NCBI GenBank assembly: GCA_032718475.1
Contig: JAUCBJ010001842.1
Span: 1 to 64,000 of the forward strand
Source of the DNA: Nemertoderma westbladi
Taxonomy: Eukaryota > Xenacoelomorpha > Nemertodermatida > Nemertodermatidae
Direction: 5' to 3'
DNA length: 64,000 nucleotides
In this document: positions 38,303 through 47,945 of the stretch, in pieces
Layout of the letters: each line of letters starts with the position of its first letter
Numbering within the stretch: the stretch's first letter is position 1
Notes under the pieces: generated by a model
Database searches by the model: none
What the model saw: the letters and a program-made list of their open reading frames with translations, nothing else
Told to the model about the DNA's origin: nothing
Made by a program: the position numbers and the translations under genes

Positions 38303-41157
38303 TACTACTAGGATCGGCATGCTGCATTGCAGCTGCATTTTTAAGAATGCTGTGCCGGCTTGTCAACAAAATTGCACCGCCACAACTCCCTATCACCCAT
38401 GACATTTGCTAGATCATCCGCATCTTTAAGGCCAGTGTCCTTTAAGATGCGTCTCAAGAAAGTCATGGGCTGTCCACCATGCTTATTCACTCCATGAGGC
38501 TGCCAAAGTACAAGATTATGTACTGGCTGGTCCTCACGGCGAAAGCAATGTCCTGCAAAGCGGAGGCGATTTTGTTCTAGTGTCAAGCTTGGGGGAACCA
38601 ATGAGACACCTCCAATGTTATATAGTGTCTGGTTGGAGATGTGTGCATTGTACTTGACACAATGAACCCGGCGTAGCATTCTTGTGAATGTGCCATCCAG
38701 AGATTTGGTGTCCTCAGCAGTTAGAGCCCAGCATGGACTCCCGTAGAGGAGTACTGGAACTACTGCTGCTCTAAATAATCGGACCTTAAGTTTCCGATTA
38801 ATTCTCGGTGATTTCCAAATCCTGGAAAGCCTATTCAAGGCTGTCCATGCCTTTCCCTTACGTATTCGAAGGTCCTCACCTGACTTCCGGATCCATGATC
38901 CCAGGTAACAGAAGTCGTCCACATGCTCAAGCATACCATCCTTTGAGCTTATGCTCATCCGATCAGAGACTTGCTGAGGACTTTCAAAGTTAACAGTCAG
39001 AATTTTGGTCTTTCTGGAGTTAATAAAAAGACCAACACTAGAAGCAGCATGTTCTAATGAGCTGAGGAGCCGTTGGGCTCCCTCTAATGATTCTGAGAGT
39101 ACTCCTAAGTCATCAGCAAAGTCTAGATCAGTTAGGTACTTGGCAGGATTTCCTCGACTTCTGGAGCCAGTAGGTGGAGTTATCATCACCCCATCATCAT
39201 TATGATGATCTAAGGACATGCGTAGAACATAGTCAACCACAATAATGAACAAGAATGGTGCAAGTGTGTCTCCTTGGAGGACGCCCCATAACACTTCAAA
39301 TGGTTCTGTGTCACCGTCAACAGTAGACACAAATGTTGTCGAACCATCGTATACTGATCTGATTGCTGCAATAATTTCATCAGGAATCCCATATAATGAA
39401 AGTATGCTGAACATACGTGAGCGAGAGACTGAATCAAAGGCCTTGAAGAAGTCAACAAAGATAACAGCCAGATGCCTGTCTTTCTTTTTTGATAATTCTT
39501 CAATTATCCTTCTAAGTGCCAAAATGGGCTCCATGGTCCCACGACCTTTACGGAACCCATTCTGATTTCCACGGAGCAGTCTCTCAATGGGATCCCTGAT
39601 GCGATTTAATAGAATCCTATTGTATAGCTTTGCAGCAATCGAGATCAATGAGATTCCCCGAAAAGAACCATAGAGTGTTAGGTTGCCCTTCTTGGGAACT
39701 GGCACCAACTTATTTGTTTTCATTTCTTGTGGGACTCTTGTTGTTCGGTACATGTCTACTATGATGGGATAGATGAGCTTTAAACACTCAGGTATTTTAA
39801 AGACCTCAGGGGGAACACCATCTACTCCACTGGCACGATTGGTCTTAATGCTCTTTGCAGCAGCCTTCACTTCTGCAAAGGAGATATCGCCAATGGGAAT
39901 ATCTGGGAGTACAGACTCAGACACCTTTACTTCTATAAAGTTATCAGGCAATACCCTGTCATTATTGAGGAGCTTTTCAAAGTGGGCTTTCCAACCATTG
40001 AGGCGATCGGCTGGTGATTCAGCCTTAACCTTGGTGGTTGGTTGGCTTTTCCGCCCAGTAAGCAGATTGATCGATTTCCATGCCTGGGATGATTGCCTGC
40101 TGTCGTCAGCATCATTGATGGCATCAACCTGTTGGTTTATTAGCTCCTGTAGATTAACAGAGTACTGCCTGTTCAGGGACCTAGATGCAGCCTTAACTGC
40201 ATTCTTGGCCGCTGTAGTCTGTTTGAGTCGGGACTCTTTCTGCGCCTTATGAAGGTCATTTCGGCACTTCTGAATTTTGTTGTCAGTCCAGGGGGCCCTT
40301 TTCCTATTTCGAGGGTATACAGGAACTGTTTCTGCAGCTGCTAACTTAACTGCTTCTGTAAAGGCAGTATAGCCCTCACAGTGATCTGCCGCCTCAGAGG
40401 CAAGAGCCTCATACCTGTTGCTCAGCTGTAGTGTGAAGCTGGATCTCACACTTGGCTGTTGCAACAGAGAGGACCAGTCATGCCGTGGCAAGGCAGATTT
40501 CGTTGTTCTGCTAGCACGCAGACTAAGTCTTACCTTGGCCACAATAAGGCGGTGATCACTGGAGAAGGGTCGAAGTGTAAATGCATTACAGTCTTGTATA
40601 GAGCTCCTGTATTTCCTACGAAACAGAATATGGTCTATCTGGGACTTGTGACCACTGGGTCCACTATGAGTCCATAGCTTTCCAGTTCGCTTCTTGAACT
40701 GGGTTCCAGCCGAAAACAATCCATTTCCAGAGATAAAATCCTGAAGATGGACAGAATTTCGGTTAACACTATTGCTATAGACCCAGGGCGATGTAGGTGA
40801 TTGATGCAGACTTGCATTAAAGTCTCCCAGGAATGTTAAGAATGCATGCTGATCCACTCCATCAGTTGCTGCTTGTAGATTGTGGTAGAAATTTTCCACC
40901 TCCTCTACAGGGGCAACACTAGTTGGAGAGTAGCACACAATCAGAACCACCTTAGGAAACTTCTTAGCCAGTCTTCCAGAACATGAGAAGTGGCAACGGA
41001 TGATGCGGTTAGAGATTTGGTCTATTTTGTCCAATGCTGCATGTGCAGTTGGATTCATCAATAGACCAATTCCACCATTGCCACTATCATCTGCTGACGC
41101 GAGGGCGAGTCGCCAACCGCCCCCCATGTCCTTAATCAGAACCTCATCAGTCTGTCC
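38303..41157 (-). mobile_element. RTE-like LINE, 5'-truncated, with 12-bp target-site duplications
   Basis: A 2,855-bp non-LTR retrotransposon on the minus strand, bounded by exact CACATGCAATAC duplications. Its 3' end is very short: 38 bases from the stop to a (TAG)n tail instead of poly-A (CCGATCCTAGTAGTAG on the minus strand). A short 3' UTR with a microsatellite tail and an endonuclease-RT protein without RNase H fit RTE-type elements; the exact clade is uncertain. The 5' end stops inside the endonuclease domain, as expected for incomplete target-primed reverse transcription. Confidence 0.92.
38341..41157 (-). CDS. LINE polyprotein: endonuclease (partial) plus reverse transcriptase
   Basis: About 938 uninterrupted codons. 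The N-terminal third is an EEP endonuclease lacking its start (motifs CYSPTS, GDFNASL, QIDHILF, SSDHRLI). The reverse transcriptase follows: LVPVPKKGNL with FRGISL, GFRKGRGTMEP, FVDFFKAFDSVSR with the first catalytic Asp, GVLQGDTLAPFLF, and DLDFADDLGVL with the F-A-D-D catalytic pair. A C-terminal domain ends KPAQHS-stop. No RNase H, gag or protease. An ATG-independent frame extends a few codons into the target duplication, but the element's own start is missing, so this copy is not autonomous. Lack of any stop over 2.8 kb implies recent insertion. Confidence 0.93.
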   Translation of the reverse strand, partial: GQTDEVLIKDMGGGWRLALASADDSGNGGIGLLMNPTAHAALDKIDQISNRIIRCHFSCSGRLAKKFPKVVLIVCYSPTSVAPVEEVENFYHNLQAATDGVDQHAFLTFLGDFNASLHQSPTSPWVYSNSVNRNSVHLQDFISGNGLFSAGTQFKKRTGKLWTHSGPSGHKSQIDHILFRRKYRSSIQDCNAFTLRPFSSDHRLIVAKVRLSLRASRTTKSALPRHDWSSLLQQPSVRSSFTLQLSNRYEALASEAADHCEGYTAFTEAVKLAAAETVPVYPRNRKRAPWTDNKIQKCRNDLHKAQKESRLKQTTAAKNAVKAASRSLNRQYSVNLQELINQQVDAINDADDSRQSSQAWKSINLLTGRKSQPTTKVKAESPADRLNGWKAHFEKLLNNDRVLPDNFIEVKVSESVLPDIPIGDISFAEVKAAAKSIKTNRASGVDGVPPEVFKIPECLKLIYPIIVDMYRTTRVPQEMKTNKLVPVPKKGNLTLYGSFRGISLISIAAKLYNRILLNRIRDPIERLLRGNQNGFRKGRGTMEPILALRRIIEELSKKKDRHLAVIFVDFFKAFDSVSRSRMFSILSLYGIPDEIIAAIRSVYDGSTTFVSTVDGDTEPFEVLWGVLQGDTLAPFLFIIVVDYVLRMSLDHHNDDGVMITPPTGSRSRGNPAKYLTDLDFADDLGVLSESLEGAQRLLSSLEHAASSVGLFINSRKTKILTVNFESPQQVSDRMSISSKDGMLEHVDDFCYLGSWIRKSGEDLRIRKGKAWTALNRLSRIWKSPRINRKLKVRLFRAAVVPVLLYGSPCWALTAEDTKSLDGTFTRMLRRVHCVKYNAHISNQTLYNIGGVSLVPPSLTLEQNRLRFAGHCFRREDQPVHNLVLWQPHGVNKHGGQPMTFLRRILKDTGLKDADDLANVMGDRELWRCNFVDKPAQHS

Positions 41158-41169
41158 CACATGCAATAC
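41158..41169. repeat. Target-site duplication, right copy
   Basis: CACATGCAATAC, identical to 38291-38302. Confidence 0.9.
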
Positions 41170-41211
41170 AATGTAAGAAATTCCACCAAAATATTTTAAT
41201 TTACAGTATTC

Positions 41212-41276
41212 TCCGGGAAAAAAAGTAAAATCAATGCAATCCTATGGGTTACTTTTTCCTTAGGGAAAAAAAGTGC
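41212..41276. repeat. Dispersed 65-bp repeat, copy 1
   Basis: CTCCGGGAAAAAAAGTAAAA, then CAATGCAATCCTATGGG and TTAGGGAAAAAAAG. The reverse complement recurs at about 54750-54817. Both contain oppositely oriented GGGAAAAA blocks, as in a foldback MITE end. Confidence 0.75.
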
Positions 41277-41762
41277 CAGTTTTTCTCCCGATTTTGAGGT
41301 ATAGAGTGAAAAAATAACAATTTAAGAATACATTTTTTAGTTTTACTGGAAGTTGATTAAATAAAGACCTACAACTACAACGATATTGGAATATTTGTTC
41401 TGTAGATTGGTAGATAGAAGGTAATCAGTTTGTGATCAAATGAAATGGAAGCGTTGTCCAACTCCACCACAATCCAAGGCGGATTTACCGAAACCTTCCC
41501 AAATAATAATTCAATTCACCAAAACATAATAGGGGGGAGATTGTATGCCGAGTGATAATTGTACGTTGGTGTATCTCTTAATGATGTGTCGGACTGTCAC
41601 TATGTCTGTTTCTCTATCCAGTATGTTTGTCTGTATGTCTGTTAGCCCTTTATAGATAGTCTGACTGTCTACATGTATGCCTGCTTGGGTCTCTCGGCAT
41701 GCCTGTCTAAATGTTTTTCTGTCTGTTTGTTCTGGCTGTTTGACTGTCTGACTCTATGTCTA
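41277..41762. other. LAP intron stretch with TGTCTG-rich simple sequence
   Basis: No gene seen. Positions 41590-41762 are rich in TGTCTGT/TGACTGTC words, a decayed tetranucleotide-like microsatellite. Confidence 0.6.
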
Positions 41763-42485
41763 TGTTTTTTTCGAAAGTGAATTTTATTTTTGTTGTTCTT
41801 GCATCGATAAACTATTCCAAATTTTCATTGCTGATAATGTCAAACTTTAATAGCCGTGCCTATTACATGTTCGCGGATATTTAATATTTTTGGTAGCTGC
41901 TACGAAAATTTCCCCAAAACGACGTAAGTTAAGTAATCTGATATCTCAATAATATAATTCTTATATATTTATTACAGAAACATTACGAGACATGGGGAGG
42001 TGGTGCGGCGTGTCATATTCGATTTACGCGGCCAATAAAAAGTACCAATTAAAAGAGTTATAAATAATTCAATTTCGGGAACTTTTATCCATTAAGTTAT
42101 ATTTTATTTCTCAGATGTGTAAGCCAAGATTCGTTGATCTGACATCCAGACAACCCAAATGATAATTTACTTGCTTTTAATAATTTAATCATCGAAATGG
42201 GAAGTAAATTGAGTGACGGAACTGAAGCAAACACACCCTGTTTGTCATAACAAGGCCTCGTAATATTCTAGATTCCAGAACATATTGCTTACAGCGGACA
42301 GCCCTGAGATTATATCAGCCAAAATCATATTACCGGCCATCGCAGTTCAGAGGTTTGGATAAATTCAGCTAAATCAACTTTTACATATATTTACAATTTA
42401 ATATTAGAATACATCGAATCATTGTGTAGAGTGTGGTTTTATAGTTGATTACATTACAAATGGCACTTATTGTGCCAAAACATAG
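41763..42485. repeat. 722-bp direct repeat, copy 1
   Basis: Starts TGTTTTTTTCGAAAGTGAAT and ends GTGCCAAAACATAG. It is almost identical to 45455-46176 in the same orientation (only a handful of differences by eye, e.g. AACATTACG versus AACTTTACG). No ORF. Could be solo-LTR-like (TG...CA) or one dispersed element; no matching flanking duplication was found. Confidence 0.85.
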
Positions 42486-42845
42486 ACATACCCTTGAACT
42501 ATATGGTCATTGCCACTTTAAACCGGCAAAATTTTAGAAAAACTTTAAATATTCATATCTTTTGATTGCGTGAATGAAATACGACAATTTTTGGTTTGTT
42601 TTGTAGCTCTATAGAGCTGAGTTCTATAGAATACTTTATTTATAACAATTGAAAATAACTATTAATCCTATTTCATTTGTATTTTTCCTTTTTATAGTAG
42701 ATCCAGTATAGATCTTGGGCGCAACTTTAAACGTATACGTTTTTAGAACGCAGCTCCAAAGATACCAAAGGCAGAGATGTTTTAGTTTTTATATGTTTTG
42801 AAGAGACAATATGTGATACAAATGAAAATTTGGTTCAGGACATAT
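42481..42845. repeat. 360-bp dispersed repeat, copy 1
   Basis: From TAGACATACCCTTGAACTAT to GGTTCAGGACATATAT. Recurs in the same orientation at 52901-53262 with small indels. No ORF. Confidence 0.85.
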
Positions 42846-42846
42846 A

Positions 42847-45450
42847 TGGGTCAATAAGCTTAAAAGTGGCCTAAAAGGGGTACAAATTGACCGAAAAAAT
42901 TTTTGTCGGAAATTAGTGCCATACCATACACCATTCGAAAGATAATTTCATAGCGAATCTTGTGATGGTAGAGGGAGAGCATGACGCGCTGCTCAAAGGG
43001 AGATAAATGACAAAAACTAATGTCATATCTGTAACGTTTTTGTCTACCACTGTAACGCATTACAGTGATGACATTTATGGGACAAACGTCTGTAACGGCC
43101 ATCTGTAACGGTAATTATGTTATATGGATTTTGCAGTATTTATAACTTATTGCTTCGACAATAAGGTAATTTATTGGACAAACATCTGTAACAAACATAG
43201 ATATCTGCCCATAACCATCGCATCCACTAAATTATATGTACTTAATACACATGATTTCCAATAAATAGAAAAAGTTTTTCATTAACATTTTTCTGTGTAA
43301 CCGATAATCTTGTTTTACACGATTTTTTTTTCCCGTTTTAAATTTTCTCTATCGCGCCGCTTTTTATATATGCTTGTTTAAAATGCTCTGTGTAACAACC
43401 GCGGTCCATTATTCCTCTGCACTTATTTAACCGCTCCCTGGCGTTTCTCTGCAACTGATTCAGAGAAGTCCATTACCTCATCCAATAAACGGATCTGACT
43501 AAACTTATCACAATAATATAAGTAGTGCACAAGTCCGTTAAGTGATGTTAAGCCAATGATTTAGAAATTGATAGTAAAATATAGGCCTTTTACGCATTAG
43601 AGTATTTAATCATTAGAGTAAATTATAATCTTACATTGAAGTTACACAAGACTCACTGATAACAGTCACTGGATTCTTTATTTTTGTTTATTTATTGCTT
43701 TATGTCAGATGAAATTAGACATACAAATTTATTGAAGTCTATCTATACACGTCTGTACTGTATAAACAATCTGTTATGTTTATGAAATGCCAGGTTGAGT
43801 AGCACTACTACCACTTATTGAGTGTAATAGTGTCGTATAAAAAAAAAAAAGTAGTAGTTACAAGCTTGCCAGCGAGAGCTGACAATAATGGACGGATCCA
43901 TTGCTATCAGCATAGTTGTAATAAATTACGCGCCTATGCAGGGAAGCCTAATAACGAAAAACGCGAAACGAAACATTGGGCAAAGGACCGTCTGTACACT
44001 ATATTGTATGTTAAAAAAAACACTGTTTGTAGGAAATGTAACTTCTACAATTCTAAACGAAATAAAGCGAAATTTTGCAGAAATCACATTTTATTAATAC
44101 TTAAAATTTATAAGATGGGAATTGTATATACTTGCAATTAATATTCCTAAATTATTTACCACGGACCCAGAAGCTCTGGATTCATACAATTTCATATGTG
44201 AAGTGAATCTGCGCTTTACTCCCTAGAATCCATAATCACCTCTTCCCGGATAGAGATAAACATGAATCCGTGTTTTACTCCCCTTACGGGATGCAGTAAC
44301 ACTTGACAATGAAAATTAGCTACAATTCTCATTTTGCACTCATTTCCGGATTTCATGAAAACCCGGATCCGCGTTTTAACCTCAAAATTCGAGAACCGAT
44401 CCGGATCCTGCATCCGGTTCCGGGTTTTACACTTACCCATCTTACACTACCACATTACCATGAGCAGTTAGGATGTCAGTAGGAAGACGAAGAACGTATC
44501 AAACGCGTAGGCATTCAAATATTGACAGTGATGCCTTATTGTATTTCAGGGAGACACTCCGTTACAGATAGGACTGTCATATATATATGACTGAAAACCT
44601 ACAGTCTGTAACGCATCGATAACTGGTTATATAATGCGTTACAGATGAGACATGCCCTATCTGTAACGCACTGCACTGTAACGGTGACGCGTTACAGATG
44701 GTTGACAAAAACGCTTACCACCGCCATACATTCCAGGTGTTTATTTATCACATTAACTCTTGGGGTTGATGCGGCATAAATTAAAATTGCCTTTCCACAC
44801 GTTATCATTATACTTGTAAGAGATTAATATTATCAAAATCTATGGCCACATTTGTAGCGTTACAGATATGGACGTTTATGCTTTCTATATTGACTTTGTT
44901 AAACATAAATGCTTCCCAAATGAGATGACCTTACCCTTTGTATGTGATATTTGGCCTATATATGTTAGAAACCCTGTAGATTCTAAATATATCAAAACTG
45001 TAAACCGACAGTTACTACTTCAGATTCTAGACGTAAATGTTACAGATGTGACACAAAAATTGAAAAATCCATGCCCATTTTATGTATCAATCTCAAATGG
45101 TTCAGCATGAATAATATGGCCTGAAATATATCGGAAAAGAAAGCAAAACATCTAAGCTTCCCAACAATATATAGGTTTTATATATATTTGCCACTTGGAG
45201 TGATAAAATTTACAGTTGTTTATGGTCTTGTCACGTAAGGGACAACTGATTTTCACGATATTTCAGTCTTTGATGGGGCATATCTTTTGACTGCCTTTAC
45301 AGATTTTGATAATTTTTAGTGCGTAAGCTGCGCAAATAAATTAGCTACAAAATAATATATAACTTTAATATATACAAATAAATTAAAGCATTTAAAATTA
45401 TATCGTAACTTCCGGACAAACCATTGGCCACTTTTAAGCTTATTGACCCG
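42847..45450. mobile_element. TIR DNA transposon with subterminal CTGTAACG repeats
   Basis: Ends GGGTCAATAAGCTTAAAAGT (42850) and its complement ACTTTTAAGCTTATTGACCC (45430-45449) are inverted. Subterminal CTGTAACG/CGTTACAG words are clustered on both sides (43028-43110 and 44560-44720), as transposase-binding sites often are. Small frames inside (42860-43102 minus; 43818-44141 and 44868-45110 plus) have no recognised transposase motif, so this is probably non-autonomous. No clear target-site duplication. Confidence 0.7.
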
Positions 45451-45454
45451 TCAA

Positions 45455-46176
45455 TGTTTTTTTCGAAAGTGAATTTTATTTTTGTTGTTCTTGCATCGAT
45501 AAACTATTCCACATTTTCATTGCTGTAATGTCAAACTTTAATAGCCGTGCCTATTACATGTTCGCGGATATTTAATATTTTTGGTAGCTGGTACGAAAAT
45601 TTCCCCAAAACGACGTAAGTTAAGTAATCTGATATCTCAATAATATAATTCTTATATATTTATTACAGAAACTTTACGAGACATGGGGAGGTGGTGCGGC
45701 GTGTCATATTCGATTTACGCGGCCAATAAAAAGTACCAATTAAAAGAGTTATATATAATTCAATTTCGGGAACTTTTATCCATTATGTTATATTTTATTT
45801 CTCAGATGTGTAAGCCAAGATTCGTTGATCTGACATCCAGACAACCAAAATGATAATTTACTTGCTTTTAATAATTTAATCATCGAAATGGGAAGTAAAT
45901 TGAGTGACGGAACTGAAGCAAACACACCCTGTTTGTCATAACAAGGCCTCGTAATATTCTAGATTCCAGAACATATTGCTTACAGCGGACAGCCCTGAGA
46001 TTATATAAGCCAAAATCATATTACCGGCCATCCCAGTTCAGACGTTTGGATAAATTCAGCTAAATCAACTTTTACATATATTTACAATTTAATATTAGAA
46101 TACATCGAATCATTGTGTAGAGTGTGGTTTTATAGTTGATTACATTACAAATGGCACTTATTGTGCCAAAACATAG
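45455..46176. repeat. 722-bp direct repeat, copy 2
   Basis: Second copy of 41763-42485, same strand, beginning right after the transposon end at 45450. Downstream context differs (AAGTTGTTACCC instead of ACATACCC). Confidence 0.85.
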
Positions 46177-46607
46177 AAGTTGTTACCCAAAAACCAAATA
46201 AATAAAATGAAATGAATCGAGTCGTAAAATATCACACCAGGTGATACCGGTACCAGTATACCGGTATGTAAACTCTTTCATTTTCTATTATTTTATCTTC
46301 ATTCTATCTGGCTTTACCGGTATCATACAACAATATTCCCATTGCCAACGTTTGTTATGTGGACCCCTGTTGCCTCATACAATTATTTATGCACAATAAT
46401 ACTAATTATTATTAACTATTGGTACCCTTATAATTTGGTCGCGGTCTGTATTAGTTGACCCTTATATTTACATACTAACTGTACCTTAGACAAAATACTT
46501 TTTAGGTAATGTATTCTAATAATCTTATTGTGCTTGATTTATTTTGCTGGAATAAAATATTTATTATTGATGTTATGGGTGAATGAGTGGTTTCATATTA
46601 TTAAAAC
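46177..46607. other. LAP intron stretch, no gene seen
   Basis: AT-rich, with repeated ACCGGTA words near 46245-46325. Nothing else recognised. Confidence 0.55.
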
Positions 46608-46631
46608 TTTTTGTTGGGCACAGTTTTTGCA
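46608..46631 (-). mobile_element. SINE tail fragment (3' part of an interrupted SINE)
   Basis: TTTTTGTTGGGCACAGTTTT is the complement of the SINE tail seen at 47921-47945 (TGCAAAAGCTGTGCCCAACA). The LINE at 46632-47644 separates it from the rest of this SINE (47645-47745). ACAGTTTTTGCA (46620-46631) is the left target-site duplication of that LINE. Confidence 0.8.
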
Positions 46632-47644
46632 CTACTACTAGGATCGGCATGCTGCATTGCAGCTGCATTTTTAAGAATGCTGTGCCGGCTTGTCAACAAA
46701 ATTGCACCGCCACAACTCCCTATCACCCATGACATTTGCTAGATCATCCGCATCTTTAAGGCCAGTGTCCTTTAAGATGCGTCTCAAGAAAGTCATGGGC
46801 TGTCCACCATGCTTATTCACTCCATGAGGCAGCCAAAGTACAAGATTATGCACTGGCTGGTCCTTACGGCGATAGCAATGTCCTGCAAAGCGGAGGCGAT
46901 TTTGTTCTAGTGTCAAGCTTGGGGGAACCAATGAGACACCTCCAATGTTATATAGTGTCTGGTTGGAGATGTGTGCATTGTACTTGACACAATGAACCCG
47001 GCGTAGCATTCTTGTGAATGTGCCATCCAGAGATTTGGTGTCCTCAGCAGTTAGAGCCCAGAATAGACTCCCATAGAGGAGTACTGGTACTACTGCTGCT
47101 CTAAATAATCGGACCTTAAGTTTCCGATTAATTCTCGGTGACTTCCAAATCCTGGAAAGCCTATTCAAGGCTGCCCATGCCTTTCCCTTACGTATTCGAA
47201 GGTCCTCACCTGACTTCCGGATCCATGATCCCAGGTAACAGAAGTCGTCCACATGCTCAAGCATACCATCCTTTGAGCTTTTGCTCATCCGATCAGAGAC
47301 TTGCTGAGGACTTTCAAAGTTAACTGTCAGAATTTTGGTCTTTCTGGAGTTAATAAAAAGACCAACACTAGAAGCAGCATGTTCTAATGAGCTGAGGAGC
47401 CGTTGGGCTCCCTCTAATGATTCTGAGAGTACTCCTAAGTCATCAGCAAAGTCTAGATCAGTTAGGTACTTGGCAGGATTTCCTCGACTTCTGGAGCCAT
47501 TAGGTGGAGTTATCATCACCCCATCATCATTATGATGATCTAAGGACATGCGTAGAACATAGTCAACCACAATAATGAACAAGAATGGTGCAAGTGTGTC
47601 TCCTTGGAGGACGCCCCATAACACTTCAAATAACACTTCAAATA
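46632..47644 (-). mobile_element. RTE-like LINE, strongly 5'-truncated copy inserted in a SINE
   Basis: Nearly identical to the 3' third of the LINE at 38303-41157, with the same (TAG)n tail. Flanked by the 12-bp duplication ACAGTTTTTGCA (46620-46631 and 47645-47656). The 5' junction has a 12-bp tandem TAACACTTCAAA duplication near 47629-47643. It starts after the RT palm's first Asp motif, so it is dead on arrival. Confidence 0.92.
46671..47644 (-). pseudogene. LINE reverse transcriptase, C-terminal half
   Basis: Open frame from FEVLWGVLQGDTLAPFLF through DLDFADDLGVL to KPAQHS-stop. It is more than 95% identical by eye to the copy at 38341. The frame stays open upstream into SINE sequence (to 47795), making an accidental 374-codon chimera; that N-terminal part is not LINE protein. 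Confidence 0.9.
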
Positions 47645-47745
47645 ACAGTTTTTGCAAAGTCGGCAATGACGTCCAGGTGGGATCGAACAGGTGACCCCCG
47701 GGTTGGAAGTCTGACGCTCTAACCAACCAACAGTGGCAGCATATC
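47645..47745 (-). mobile_element. tRNA-derived SINE, minus orientation, interrupted by a LINE
   Basis: On the minus strand: a tRNA-like head with A box around TTGGTTGGTTAGAGCG, CAGACTTCCAACC, and B box TGTTCGATCCC, followed by the body ACCTGGACGTCATTGCC and TTTGCAAAAACTGT. Its tail continues at 46608-46631. It lies head to head with the SINE at 47834-47945. Confidence 0.8.
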
Positions 47746-47833
47746 ATGGTATTGACGGAGGGGAGGCCATGATGAGGTATAATGCGGACATACAAGGAAT
47801 CAGGTAGTATTTCAGCAGGTCTATCTTTTACCT

Positions 47834-47945
47834 GAGCCGCTAGCTGAATGGTTAGAGCGTCAGACTTCCAAACTGGAGCTCACTAGTTCGATCCCACCTG
47901 GACGTCATTGCCAACTTTGCAAAAGCTGTGCCCAACAACAAAGAT
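47834..47945 (+). mobile_element. tRNA-derived SINE, plus orientation
   Basis: Head GAGCCGCTAGCTGAATGGTT with A box TAGCTGAATGGTTAGAGCG, CAGACTTCCAAACTGG in the anticodon-arm position, and B box AGTTCGATCCC, then ACCTGGACGTCATTGCC and the tail TGCCCAACAACAAAGAT. The same family as the minus copy at 47645-47745; the two differ at scattered bases. RNA polymerase III promoters are thus present, but transcription is unknown. Confidence 0.8.

Noticed and set aside
43818-44141. 107-codon Lys/Cys-containing plus frame as a zinc-finger-like protein
   Set aside because: No ATG start in good context, low-complexity Lys from A runs, and it lies inside a non-autonomous transposon.
41763-46176. Complete LTR retrotransposon with 722-bp LTRs
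   Set aside because: The interior holds a TIR element and a dispersed repeat but no gag, protease, RT or integrase, and no target-site duplication or primer-binding site was seen.
47645-47795. N-terminal extension of the second LINE ORF as a novel fusion protein
   Set aside because: It is SINE and flanking sequence read through by chance; the LINE boundary is fixed by the target-site duplication at 47645-47656.
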